From Streptomyces althioticus (GTDB lineage: Bacteria; Actinomycetota; Actinomycetes; Streptomycetales; Streptomycetaceae), in contig BMSW01000015.1 of assembly GCA_014649355.1 (NCBI GenBank), forward strand, positions 62,001 through 126,000: a DNA stretch of 64,000 nt. Reading direction: 5' to 3'. Position 1 is the first letter of the stretch. Every line of letters starts with the position of its first letter. The notes beneath the pieces are model-generated. The model was not told the DNA's origin, did not search any database, and saw nothing but the letters and a program-made list of their open reading frames with translations. Shown here in pieces: positions 52,146-60,145 of the stretch. The translations under genes were made by a program, and so were the position numbers.

Positions 52146-52854
52146 CGCCTCGCAACTCTCCCATCCGGTTCTCGCCGACTCCAGTACATTCCGTCTGTCC
52201 GGTGATCGGGTAACGCTCCGGCTCGCGCCAGCGTTCGAAAGGCTTGTCGAGCGCGTACTTCCCGTTCTCACCCAGGACGAGCATTCTCACCTCGGCGTTC
52301 CCCGGGTTGGACAGCGACTCGAACTCCGCCACGGTCCAGTGGAACCACCGCATGCAGAACAGCCGCATGGCCAGGCCGTGGGTGACGATGAGGACGTTCG
52401 GCGGGTGGTCCGGGGCCTCGAAACTGCGGAACAGGCTCTCCAGGAAGCCGCCGACGCGGTCGTAGACGTCGGCGCCGGACTCGCCCTGGGCGAAGCGGTA
52501 GAAGAAGTGGCCGTAGGCGTCCCGGTAGGCCTTCTGGAGGCGGACGTCCTCGCGGTCCTGCCAGTTGCCCCAGTCCTGTTCGCGCAGGCGGGGCTCCTCG
52601 CGGACGCGTATCAGGTCCGGGTCGAGGTGGAAGGCGTGCAGGGTCTCGAGCGTCCGCCGGTACGGGGACACGTAGACGCTGACCCGCTCCTGGCCGAAGA
52701 GGTCGCGGAGCCGCTCGCCCGTCGCCTCGGCCTGCTTCCTGCCCCGCCCGGTGAGGCCGAGGGCGTGGTCGGGTTCGCGCTCATAGACGGTGTCGTCAAC
52801 ATTGCCCGTTGATTCACCGTGCCGGACAAGGACGATGCGCCGTGGTCGTGCCAT
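52135..52854 (-). CDS. Histidine phosphatase family protein
   Basis: 239 aa. The phosphohistidine catalytic motif VRHGESTGN is at the N-terminus (His about 12), with a second His in VTHGLAMRL. The phosphoglycerate-mutase-like fold hydrolyses phosphate from small molecules or proteins. Substrate unknown. ATG at 52854. Upstream member of a two-gene unit with the ADP-ribosylglycohydrolase. Confidence 0.9.
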   Translation of the reverse strand: MARPRRIVLVRHGESTGNVDDTVYEREPDHALGLTGRGRKQAEATGERLRDLFGQERVSVYVSPYRRTLETLHAFHLDPDLIRVREEPRLREQDWGNWQDREDVRLQKAYRDAYGHFFYRFAQGESGADVYDRVGGFLESLFRSFEAPDHPPNVLIVTHGLAMRLFCMRWFHWTVAEFESLSNPGNAEVRMLVLGENGKYALDKPFERWREPERYPITGQTECTGVGENRMGELRGDDH

Positions 52855-52953
52855 GCCAAAACCCTAGATCGGGCGAGCGCGCTTCGGGCACTCGTGCGGG
52901 TTCCGTACGGCATTTGTCACACCGGTTCGCCGCGCCGGGCCACGGAAACCCGC

Positions 52954-53559
52954 TCACACCGTCCAGGCGGACTCCATGTCGACGATGTCGCCCGCGAGGG
53001 CCGCGACGTCCGCCTCGGTCTGCGCCCGCAGCGCCAGTCGCTCCACACGTTCGGTCCGGTACTTGCCGTGTTCGGCGGCGGACCGCCACATCGAGAGGAC
53101 GAGGTACTCGTTGCCCGGCGCCTCGCCGAACAGCCCTCGCACCATGCCGGGCGAGCCGGCCATGGCCGGGTTCCACACCTTCTCCTGCATCAGCACGAAG
53201 TGCTCGGCGCGCTCCTCGTGGACCCGGCACAGCGCGACCCGGATCAGGTCGGCGTCGGTGAAGCGCGGCTCGAAGCCGGTCTTCACGTCGAAGCGGTAGT
53301 CGAACAGTCTGACCTGGGCGTTCTTGAAGGTGCCTGCCTGGGAGGAGGCCAGCCGGTCGTGGGAGCGGGCCATGAAGGAGTCGTAGAAGGCGCGGCTCTC
53401 CCAGAAGGAGAAGATGTGCGCCACGTCCTGCCGCCCCCGGCTCCAGCCTCCACCCTGCGCGCGAAACCCCGGCTCCCCCAGAAGCCCCGCCCACTTCCGC
53501 TGCCCCCGCTCGAACCCCCGACGGTCCACCACGGTGCAGCGAATCCACTTGACCAGCAC
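52954..53559 (-). CDS. DUF4937/YdbC-like family protein
   Basis: 201 aa. Begins MLVKWIRCTVVDRRGFERGQRKW and contains HIFSFWESRAFYDSFMARSHD and YLVLSMWRSAAEHGKY, the pattern of a ferredoxin-like antibiotic-biosynthesis-monooxygenase fold in the DUF4937 group. Function unknown. The GTG at 53559 has TACGAT 6 bases upstream and no ribosome-binding site, suggesting a leaderless transcript. Divergent from the TerD gene. Confidence 0.75.
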   Translation of the reverse strand: MLVKWIRCTVVDRRGFERGQRKWAGLLGEPGFRAQGGGWSRGRQDVAHIFSFWESRAFYDSFMARSHDRLASSQAGTFKNAQVRLFDYRFDVKTGFEPRFTDADLIRVALCRVHEERAEHFVLMQEKVWNPAMAGSPGMVRGLFGEAPGNEYLVLSMWRSAAEHGKYRTERVERLALRAQTEADVAALAGDIVDMESAWTV

Positions 53560-53716
53560 CGCGCCATCGTAAGGCCAGGGAGCACGGCCCCGGTCGCCCT
53601 CGCGGGGACTGCGTACCGGCGCCCGGGGGCACATGCGTGGCAGGATGGACAAACTGCCGTGGTTTCGCGGTAGTTGGGGTGCGCCGGCAGGACGGTCACG
53701 AGGAAGGGGACAACGG

Positions 53717-54250
53717 GTGAACGGCCTCAGCAAGGGGATCCGCAAGGTCGAGATCGCGCTGCGGTGGGATCCGAGTCCGTCGGGGGAACCCTCCACCGAC
53801 CTCGATCTGGTCGCCGCGCCCTACCTGGCGGACGCCCCGTACGGGGACCCCGCCTACGTGGTGCACTTCGACAGCCGCTCCCCCGACGGCACCATCACAC
53901 TCGACCGTGACAGCCAGGACGGCAAGGGCTTCGGCTACGACGAGGTCATGACGCTGGAGCTGGACCGCCTGGATCCGCGCTACGCGCGCGTGGTGGTCGG
54001 GGTCGTCATCCAGCAACAGCAGGCGCCGCGGACGTTCTCCGGGGTGCGCGGCCCGGGGCTGCGCATCCGTGAGGGCTACGACGTCCTGGCGGAGGACGAC
54101 TTCGGCGGGGTTCCGGGAGCGACGGCGGCCACGGTCGCGGAGTTCGTCCGTGAAGGGTCGGGCCCCTGGGAGTTCCGGGCGGGCGTGCACGGCTTCGACG
54201 ACGACCCGGTGGACTTCACGCGCGCGATGGGCGCGGCCCGCCGGTCCTGA
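53717..54250 (+). CDS. TerD-family protein
   Basis: 177 aa. TerD domain proteins bind calcium and are linked to tellurite resistance and stress or phage responses. The calcium-site region reads PSTDLDLVAAPYL and YVVHFDSRSPDGTITLDRDSQDG (acidic cluster, a usual TerD feature), and DDFGGVPGATAATVAEF follows. The GTG at 53717 has GAGGAAGGGG upstream. Followed by a long hairpin shared with nrdJ. Confidence 0.9.
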   Translation: MNGLSKGIRKVEIALRWDPSPSGEPSTDLDLVAAPYLADAPYGDPAYVVHFDSRSPDGTITLDRDSQDGKGFGYDEVMTLELDRLDPRYARVVVGVVIQQQQAPRTFSGVRGPGLRIREGYDVLAEDDFGGVPGATAATVAEFVREGSGPWEFRAGVHGFDDDPVDFTRAMGAARRS

Positions 54251-54299
54251 CGCCGGAGGAACGCCCGCCGAGGGTCACGGACAGCAGCGCGGAACGCCC

Positions 54300-54337
54300 G
54301 AGGGCGGTGGCACCGGTTTCCCGGTACCACCGCCCTC
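54300..54337. terminator. Bidirectional terminator, terD / nrdJ
   Basis: GAGGGCGGTGGCACCGG - TTTC - CCGGTACCACCGCCCTC, a 17-bp stem with one mismatch, between the convergent terD and nrdJ genes. Confidence 0.88.
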
Positions 54338-54375
54338 ACCGTCTCACCGCCGGGCAGTGCCCGGACGGGTCGGCG

Positions 54376-57270
54376 TCAGCTGCAGCCGCTGGTGGAGCCG
54401 CAGCCTTCGCAGATGTAGCAGGAGCCGGCGCGCTGCATCTTCGTGCCGCAGGAGAAGCACAGCGGGGCGTCGGCCTGGATGCCCAGCTGCATCTCCACCA
54501 GCTCGGCGCTGGTGTGGGCCTGCTTCGGGGCGGGCTTGGCCGCCTCGGTCTCGGCCTTCGGCGTGGAGACCGCCTTCAGCTCCTGGGCGCGCGGCGCCGA
54601 CTGGGCGAGGCCCTCGACGTCGACCTCGTCGTCGGTCGGCTCGTAGGAGCCGGTCTCCAGGTGACGCTGACGCTCCTCGGCGGAGTGGATGCCGAGCGCG
54701 GAGCGCGTCTCGAACGGCAGGAAGTCCAGCGCCAGGCGGCGGAAGATGTAGTCGACGATCGACTGCGCCATCCGCACGTCCGGGTCGTCCGTCATGCCGG
54801 CCGGCTCGAAGCGCATGTTGGTGAACTTCGAGACGTACGTCTCCAGCGGCACGCCGTACTGGAGGCCCACCGAGACGGCGATGGAGAACGCGTCCATCAT
54901 GCCCGCGAGCGTCGAGCCCTGCTTCGACATCTTCAGGAAGACCTCGCCGAGACCGTCGTCCGGGTAGGAGTTGGCGGTCATGTAGCCCTCGGCGCCGCCC
55001 ACCGTGAAGGAGGTGGTGATGCCGGGACGGCCCTTCGGGAGGCGCTTGCGGACCGGGCGGTACTCGACGACCTTCTCGACCGCGGCGCGGATCGTCTCCT
55101 CGGCCTTCTCCGTGACCTCGGCCTTCTCCTTCTCCTTGGTCTTGGCGGAGAGGGGCTGGCCGACCTTGCAGTTGTCGCGGTAGATGGCGAGCGCCTTGAC
55201 GCCCAGCTTCCAGGCCTCGAAGTAGATCTCCTCGACCTCCTCGACGGTCGCCGTCTCCGGCATGTTGACCGTCTTGGAGATGGCGCCGGAGATCCACGGC
55301 TGGATCGCGGCCATCATGCGGACGTGGCCCATCGGGGAGATGGCGCGCTCGCCCATGGCGCAGTCGAACACCTCGTAGTGCTCGGTCTTGAGGCCGGGGG
55401 CGTCGATCACATTGCCGTTCTCGGCGATGTGGGCGACGATCGCCTCGATCTGCTCCTCCTGGTAGCCCAGGCGGCGCAGGGCCTGCGGGACGGTGCCGTT
55501 GACGATCTGCATCGAGCCGCCGCCGACCAGCTTCTTGAACTTGACCAGGGCGAGGTCGGGCTCGACACCGGTGGTGTCGCAGGACATCGCCAGGCCGATG
55601 GTGCCGGTCGGGGCGAGCACCGACGCCTGGGCGTTGCGGAAGCCGTTCTTCTCGCCGAGGCGCAGGACGTCCTGCCAGGCCTCGGTGGCGGCGGCCCACA
55701 CCGGGGTGTCCAGGTCGTCCATGCGCGTGGCGGTGCCGTTGGCGTCGGCGTGCTGCTTCATGACGCGCTTGTGGGCGTCGGCGTTGCGGGCGTAGCCGTC
55801 GTACGGGCCGACGATCGCGGCGAGCTCGGCGGAGCGGCGGTAGGCGGTGCCGGTCATCAGGGAGGTGATGGACCCGGCGAGGGCGCGGCCGCCGTCGGAG
55901 TCGTAGGCGTGGCCGGTGGCCATCAGCAGGGCGCCGAGGTTGGCGTAGCCGATGCCGAGCTGGCGGAAGGCGCGGGTGTTCTCACCGATCTTCTCGGTCG
56001 GGAAGTCCGCGAAGCAGATCGAGATGTCCATCGCGGTGATGACCAGCTCGACGACCTTCTGGAAGCGCTCGGTCTGGAACGACTGGTTGCCCTTGCCGTC
56101 GTCCTTGAGGAACTTCATCAGGTTCAGCGAGGCCAGGTTGCAGGACGTGTTGTCCAGGTGCATGTACTCGCTGCACGGGTTCGACGCGGTGATCCGGCCG
56201 GACTCGGGGCAGGTGTGCCAGTGGTTGATGACGCCGTCGTACTGGATGCCCGGGTCGGCGCAGGCCCACGCGGCCTCGGCGATCTTGCGGAAGAGCGACT
56301 TGGCGTCGACCTCCTCGATGACCTCGCCGGTCATGCGGGCACGCAGGCCGAACTTGCCGCCCTTCTCAACGGCCTCCATGAACTCGTCGTTGACGCGCAC
56401 GGAGTTGTTGGCGTTCTGGTACTGGACGGAGGCGATGTCGTCGCCGCCCAGGTCCATGTCGAAGCCCGCGTCGCGCAGGACGCGGATCTTCTCCTCCTCC
56501 TTGACCTTCGTCTCGACGAAGTCCTCGATGTCGGGGTGGTCGACGTCGAGCACGACCATCTTCGCCGCGCGGCGGGTGGCGCCGCCGGACTTGATGGTGC
56601 CGGCGGAGGCGTCGGCGCCGCGCATGAAGGAGACGGGGCCGGAGGCGTTGCCGCCGGAGGAGAGCAGCTCCTTGGAGGAGCGGATGCGGGAGAGGTTCAG
56701 GCCGGCGCCGGAGCCGCCCTTGAAGATCATGCCCTCTTCCTTGTACCAGTCGAGGATCGACTCCATGGAGTCGTCGACGGACAGGATGAAGCAGGCGCTG
56801 ACCTGCTGCGGCTGGGGCGTGCCCACGTTGAACCACACGGGGCTGTTGAAGCTGAAGATCTGGTGCAGGAGGGCGTAGGCCAGCTCGTGCTCGAAGATCT
56901 CGGCGTCGGCGGGCGAGGCGAAGTACTTGTTGTCCTCGCCGGCCTTCCGGTACGTCTTCACGATGCGGTCGATCAGCTGCTTGAGGCTGGTCTCGCGCTG
57001 CGGGGTGCCGACGGCGCCCCGGAAGTACTTGCTGGTGACGATGTTGACCGCGTTCACCGACCAGAAGTCGGGGAACTCCACGCCGCGCTGCTCGAAGTTG
57101 ACCGAGCCGTCGCGCCAGTTGGTCATGACGACGTCACGGCGCTCCCAGGCCACCTCGTCGTACGGGTGGACCCCCGGGGTGGTGTGAATGCGCTCGACCC
57201 GCAGTCCCTTGCCGGCCTTGCTCGCCTTGGCTCGGGAACTACGTGCCGGACCGCTCGCCGTCTCTGTCAT
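54376..57270 (-). CDS. nrdJ: Vitamin B12-dependent (class II) ribonucleotide reductase
   Basis: 964 aa. Makes deoxynucleotides using adenosylcobalamin, independent of oxygen. Shown by the ribonucleotide reductase core (FNSPVWFNVG, GGSGAGLNLSRIRS, NPCSEYMHLDN, KFKKLVGGGSMQIVNGTV), the active-site Cys region around NTSCNLASLNLM, and a C-terminal zinc finger with paired Cys (LCFSCGTKMQ, SCYICEGCG). The ATG at 57270 has GGAGG 5 bases upstream. It follows nrdR in the same operon. Confidence 0.97.
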   Translation of the reverse strand: MTETASGPARSSRAKASKAGKGLRVERIHTTPGVHPYDEVAWERRDVVMTNWRDGSVNFEQRGVEFPDFWSVNAVNIVTSKYFRGAVGTPQRETSLKQLIDRIVKTYRKAGEDNKYFASPADAEIFEHELAYALLHQIFSFNSPVWFNVGTPQPQQVSACFILSVDDSMESILDWYKEEGMIFKGGSGAGLNLSRIRSSKELLSSGGNASGPVSFMRGADASAGTIKSGGATRRAAKMVVLDVDHPDIEDFVETKVKEEEKIRVLRDAGFDMDLGGDDIASVQYQNANNSVRVNDEFMEAVEKGGKFGLRARMTGEVIEEVDAKSLFRKIAEAAWACADPGIQYDGVINHWHTCPESGRITASNPCSEYMHLDNTSCNLASLNLMKFLKDDGKGNQSFQTERFQKVVELVITAMDISICFADFPTEKIGENTRAFRQLGIGYANLGALLMATGHAYDSDGGRALAGSITSLMTGTAYRRSAELAAIVGPYDGYARNADAHKRVMKQHADANGTATRMDDLDTPVWAAATEAWQDVLRLGEKNGFRNAQASVLAPTGTIGLAMSCDTTGVEPDLALVKFKKLVGGGSMQIVNGTVPQALRRLGYQEEQIEAIVAHIAENGNVIDAPGLKTEHYEVFDCAMGERAISPMGHVRMMAAIQPWISGAISKTVNMPETATVEEVEEIYFEAWKLGVKALAIYRDNCKVGQPLSAKTKEKEKAEVTEKAEETIRAAVEKVVEYRPVRKRLPKGRPGITTSFTVGGAEGYMTANSYPDDGLGEVFLKMSKQGSTLAGMMDAFSIAVSVGLQYGVPLETYVSKFTNMRFEPAGMTDDPDVRMAQSIVDYIFRRLALDFLPFETRSALGIHSAEERQRHLETGSYEPTDDEVDVEGLAQSAPRAQELKAVSTPKAETEAAKPAPKQAHTSAELVEMQLGIQADAPLCFSCGTKMQRAGSCYICEGCGSTSGCS

Positions 57271-57401
57271 GCCGCCTCCCTGATACGGGCGAAAACGCCC
57301 TGAAGTGCCCCGATGTTCCCGTGGCACGGTGTTCTGTCTGATGCTGCGGGCACCCACTCGCCTGCCCGCAACAGGTCTTCTGCGTCGCCGGCCGAACCGG
57401 T

Positions 57402-57423
57402 CCCCGGACCCTCGCGTCCGGGG
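57402..57423 (-). terminator. Hairpin between nrdR and nrdJ
   Basis: CCCCGGAC - CCTCGC - GTCCGGGG, a perfect 8-bp stem in the 165-bp gap of the nrdR-nrdJ operon. No T-tract, so it could be an attenuator, an RNA-processing site or a leaky terminator. Confidence 0.45.
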
Positions 57424-57435
57424 CCGGACCGCCGC

Positions 57436-57993
57436 TCAGCCGGCGGCGGGAGCGGGCGCGGGGACCTGCACGGTCCCCTCCTGCCCGCTGTCGTCTTCCT
57501 GGCTCCCCGGGGCGGCCCCGTCGCCGCCCCCGTCGCCCTCGGCGGGCCGCTCCACCCGCCGGAGTTCCGCGATCGCGGCCTCGAAGTCCTCCAGCGAGTC
57601 GAACGCCCGGTAGACGGACGCGAACCGCAGGTAGGCCACGAGGTCGAGTTCCTGCAACGGGCCGAGTATGGCCAGCCCCACGTCGTGGGTGGTCAGCTCG
57701 GCGCTCCCGGTGGCCCGCACCGCTTCCTCGACCCGCTGGCCGAGCTGGGCGAGGGCGTCCTCCGTGACGGGCCGTCCCTGGCACGCCTTGCGCACACCGT
57801 TGATGATCTTGGTGCGGCTGAACGGCTCGGTGACTCCCGACCGCTTGACCACCATGAGCGAACACGTCTCCACGGTCGTGAAACGACGGGAGCAGTCCGG
57901 GCACTGGCGGCGCCGGCGGATCGACGTGCCGTCGTCGGTCGTACGGCTGTCGACGACACGGCTGTCGGGGTGCCTGCAGAAGGGGCAGTGCAT
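57436..57993 (-). CDS. nrdR: Ribonucleotide reductase repressor NrdR
   Basis: 185 aa. Zinc ribbon MHCPFCRHPDSRVVDSR...QCPDCSRRF (C-x2-C pairs) followed by an ATP-cone domain (VVKRSGVTEPFSRTKIINGVRK). The C-terminus is extended by a low-complexity acidic tail. Represses nrd operons when dATP is high. The ATG at 57993 is chosen because GGAGG lies about 11 bases upstream. Boxes for it are upstream of its own gene. Confidence 0.97.
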   Translation of the reverse strand: MHCPFCRHPDSRVVDSRTTDDGTSIRRRRQCPDCSRRFTTVETCSLMVVKRSGVTEPFSRTKIINGVRKACQGRPVTEDALAQLGQRVEEAVRATGSAELTTHDVGLAILGPLQELDLVAYLRFASVYRAFDSLEDFEAAIAELRRVERPAEGDGGGDGAAPGSQEDDSGQEGTVQVPAPAPAAG

Positions 57994-58100
57994 GGTTCCC
58001 AACCCTCCTCACAGCAGACTCAATGACCTCGCCAGGCCTCAGGGGCCTCACGAAGCAGCACCAGCATAGGCGATCGCGGAGCCTCCGGAGACCGGGGGGA

Positions 58101-58116
58101 CCACAACTTCTGGGCT
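58101..58116 (-). promoter_or_regulatory. NrdR box 1
   Basis: Plus-strand CCACAACTTCTGGGCT. It fits the CWAtATaTWG-type NrdR core only partly but lies exactly 31 bp from box 2. Confidence 0.6.
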
Positions 58117-58131
58117 GCTGCCGCAATCCAA

Positions 58132-58147
58132 CCACTACATGTGGGGA
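58132..58147 (-). promoter_or_regulatory. NrdR box 2
   Basis: Plus-strand CCACTACATGTGGGGA with core CTACATGTGG, close to the NrdR-box consensus. The 31-bp spacing to box 1 (three helical turns) is the known arrangement for NrdR cooperative binding. Confidence 0.75.
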
Positions 58148-58506
58148 TTGGCTCATACATCGAGGCTGATACGCGTGTCGCGCGCCAGAGGGGGAAAACG
58201 GCCCTGGAGCCATGCCCGCGGTGAGGCCGGCGGGCCGCGCACGGGTGGACTCCGGTGGCTCCCGCCCGTTGCGGAGAAGACGTGCCGGAGACGGGGAGGG
58301 GGCGTGCCGCTCCGGAAGAGGGCGGGGCCGCTTCACGCGCGCGGGAGCCCACGATGGCAGACTGAGTCCGCGCGCCGCGAGGCCGCCGCCCCGGCGGAGA
58401 CCTCGGCGGTGAAGAGTACAACAAATGGCCCGTTTGTCCGGCAGGAAGTGCGGCGACCAATACACCTCGGCGAAAGAGCGCGTGCCGCAATTCGCGATTT
58501 TTCACT

Positions 58507-58520
58507 CGAACGTGTGTTTG
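58507..58520 (+). promoter_or_regulatory. LexA (SOS) box upstream of lexA
   Basis: CGAACGTGTGTTTG matches the actinobacterial SOS consensus CGAAC-N4-GTTCG at 9 of 10 defined positions. It lies 62 bp before the lexA start, consistent with autorepression. Confidence 0.88.
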
Positions 58521-58581
58521 GCGCAACCTTTCGAAAGCATCTACCGTTGTGCTGCAGGGAGACCATCGAGAGGGGCCGACC

Positions 58582-59361
58582 GTGACCACCACCGCAGACA
58601 GTGCCGCCATCACTGCCCAGGACCGCTCCCAGGGCCGCATCGAGCCGGTGCATGCGATGAACGAAGCCACGCATCCCGAGGCGCACAAGCGCTCCCTGCC
58701 GGGCCGACCTCCCGGCATCCGGGCGGACAGCTCCGGACTCACCGACCGCCAGCGCCGGGTCATCGAGGTCATCAGGGACTCGGTGCAGCGGCGCGGGTAC
58801 CCGCCGTCGATGCGGGAGATCGGCCAGGCGGTCGGGCTCTCCAGCACCTCCTCCGTCGCGCACCAGCTCATGGCGCTGGAGCGCAAGGGTTTCCTGCGCC
58901 GTGACCCGCACCGTCCGCGCGCGTACGAGGTGCGGGGGTCCGACCAGGCCGCGTCCGTGCAGCCGACGGACACCGCCGGCAAACCCGCCGCGTCCTACGT
59001 GCCGCTGGTCGGCCGGATCGCCGCCGGTGGCCCGATCCTCGCGGAGGAGTCCGTCGAGGACGTCTTCCCGCTGCCCCGGCAGCTCGTCGGTGACGGTGAG
59101 CTGTTCGTGCTGAAGGTCGTGGGTGACTCGATGATCGAGGCCGCGATCTGCGACGGCGACTGGGTCACGGTCCGCCGCCAGCCGGTCGCCGAGAACGGCG
59201 ACATCGTGGCGGCGATGCTCGACGGCGAGGCGACCGTGAAGCGGTTCAAGCGCGAGGACGGCCATGTGTGGCTGCTCCCGCACAACGCGGCCTACGAGCC
59301 GATCCCCGGCGACGACGCGACGATCCTCGGCAAGGTGGTGGCCGTCCTCCGCCGCGTCTGA
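58582..59361 (+). CDS. lexA: SOS repressor LexA
   Basis: 259 aa. N-terminal winged helix (TDRQRRVIEVIRDSVQRRGYPPSMREIGQAVGLSSTSSVAHQL) preceded by a ~50-residue extension common in Streptomyces. Cleavage site Ala148-Gly149 (GRIAAGGPI), catalytic Ser183 (GDSMIEAAI) and Lys220 (ATVKRFKRE). RecA-stimulated self-cleavage induces the SOS response. GTG start at 58582 with GAGAGG 8 bases upstream. Divergent from nrdR. Confidence 0.97.
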   Translation: MTTTADSAAITAQDRSQGRIEPVHAMNEATHPEAHKRSLPGRPPGIRADSSGLTDRQRRVIEVIRDSVQRRGYPPSMREIGQAVGLSSTSSVAHQLMALERKGFLRRDPHRPRAYEVRGSDQAASVQPTDTAGKPAASYVPLVGRIAAGGPILAEESVEDVFPLPRQLVGDGELFVLKVVGDSMIEAAICDGDWVTVRRQPVAENGDIVAAMLDGEATVKRFKREDGHVWLLPHNAAYEPIPGDDATILGKVVAVLRRV

Positions 59362-59410
59362 CCCCGGCGGGACGCCGGGCCACCCCTTCGGCCCTCCCCG
59401 CCCCCTGACC

Positions 59411-59444
59411 GGACCCCGGAACCCCTGCGCCGGTTCCGGGGTCC
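59411..59444 (+). terminator. lexA terminator
   Basis: GGACCCCGGAACC - CCTGCGCC - GGTTCCGGGGTCC, a perfect 13-bp stem, 49 bp after the stop. Confidence 0.88.
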
Positions 59445-59670
59445 TGTGCTGCCTGAGGGCGCCTCCGGCGCCCCGCTGTCTCTTCGGCGGACGGGGCTGC
59501 CGACGCGTCCCGAGCGCGGCGCAGGAAGCTTGTCTGGACGCCGTGTCGCGCCCCGATGCCCCGGGCTGGGCGGACGGGGACCACGCGGCCCCGTGCGGCC
59601 CCGCACCGGTGTCGGCCGGGCCGTCGGGGCGCCCTCCGGTGACGGGCCGGACGGGCTCTGCCGCGCGGAG

Positions 59671-59746
59671 TCCTGCGCGGTGTGGCCGCGGCACTCCTGC
59701 GCGCAGAGTGGCCGCGGCAGTCCTGCGCGCGGTGTGGCCGCGGCGG
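59671..59746. repeat. 26-bp repeat, three copies
   Basis: TCCTGCGCG..GTGGCCGCGGC units at 59671-59694, 59695-59720 and 59721-59746; the first is 24 bp, the others 26 bp. Intergenic. Confidence 0.75.
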
Positions 59747-60145
59747 GGCCGCCCGGCAACTCGAGCCGCGCAGGGTGTAGGTCGATCCCGGCCCCTGACG
59801 GATCCGCCGGGCCGCCCGGGGCTAGGCCGGCTGAGGCGCCACCGCGTACGTACGAACAGGCTCACTACAGCCTCGAAGACCCCGCCTCCGACCTCCCAGG
59901 GGGACACGAGCCCCTACCCACCCGGAGGGGCCATCGGAGCCCCGGCCGCGATCGCGCCACGTCGATCGCCCTCGAAGCTCGGGCCCACACCCTGCCCAGG
60001 GGGCAACAACCCCCCGGCACCGGTCCTGGCCCGCCTTCTCAGCGGTCGCATCGAGCCCCTGGGAGCCCTCGCACCTCAAGGGCACCAACCCCCGGGCGCC
60101 CCTCCTACCCCCTTGGGGCACCGGGCCCGGGCCCCGGGCCGGGTC

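Larger units (their letters stand above)
57994..58581. promoter_or_regulatory. nrdR / lexA divergent control region
   Basis: 588 bp that contain the paired NrdR boxes near nrdR and the SOS box near lexA. No other gene is seen. An AT-rich stretch around 58480-58550 likely carries the lexA promoter. Confidence 0.6.
59362..60145. other. Long intergenic region, lexA / DinG-like gene
   Basis: 784 bp, no gene supported. It holds the lexA terminator, a 26-bp triplicate repeat at 59671-59746 and a long low-complexity GC-rich stretch (59820-60120). A minus-strand frame at 59822-60121 (99 aa) is not convincing. Confidence 0.6.

Noticed and set aside
54307..57303. 998-residue open frame on the plus strand
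   Set aside because: Antisense to nrdJ, a shadow.
59822..60121. 99-residue minus-strand frame
   Set aside because: Low complexity and no recognised motif; the stretch looks like gene-free GC-rich sequence.
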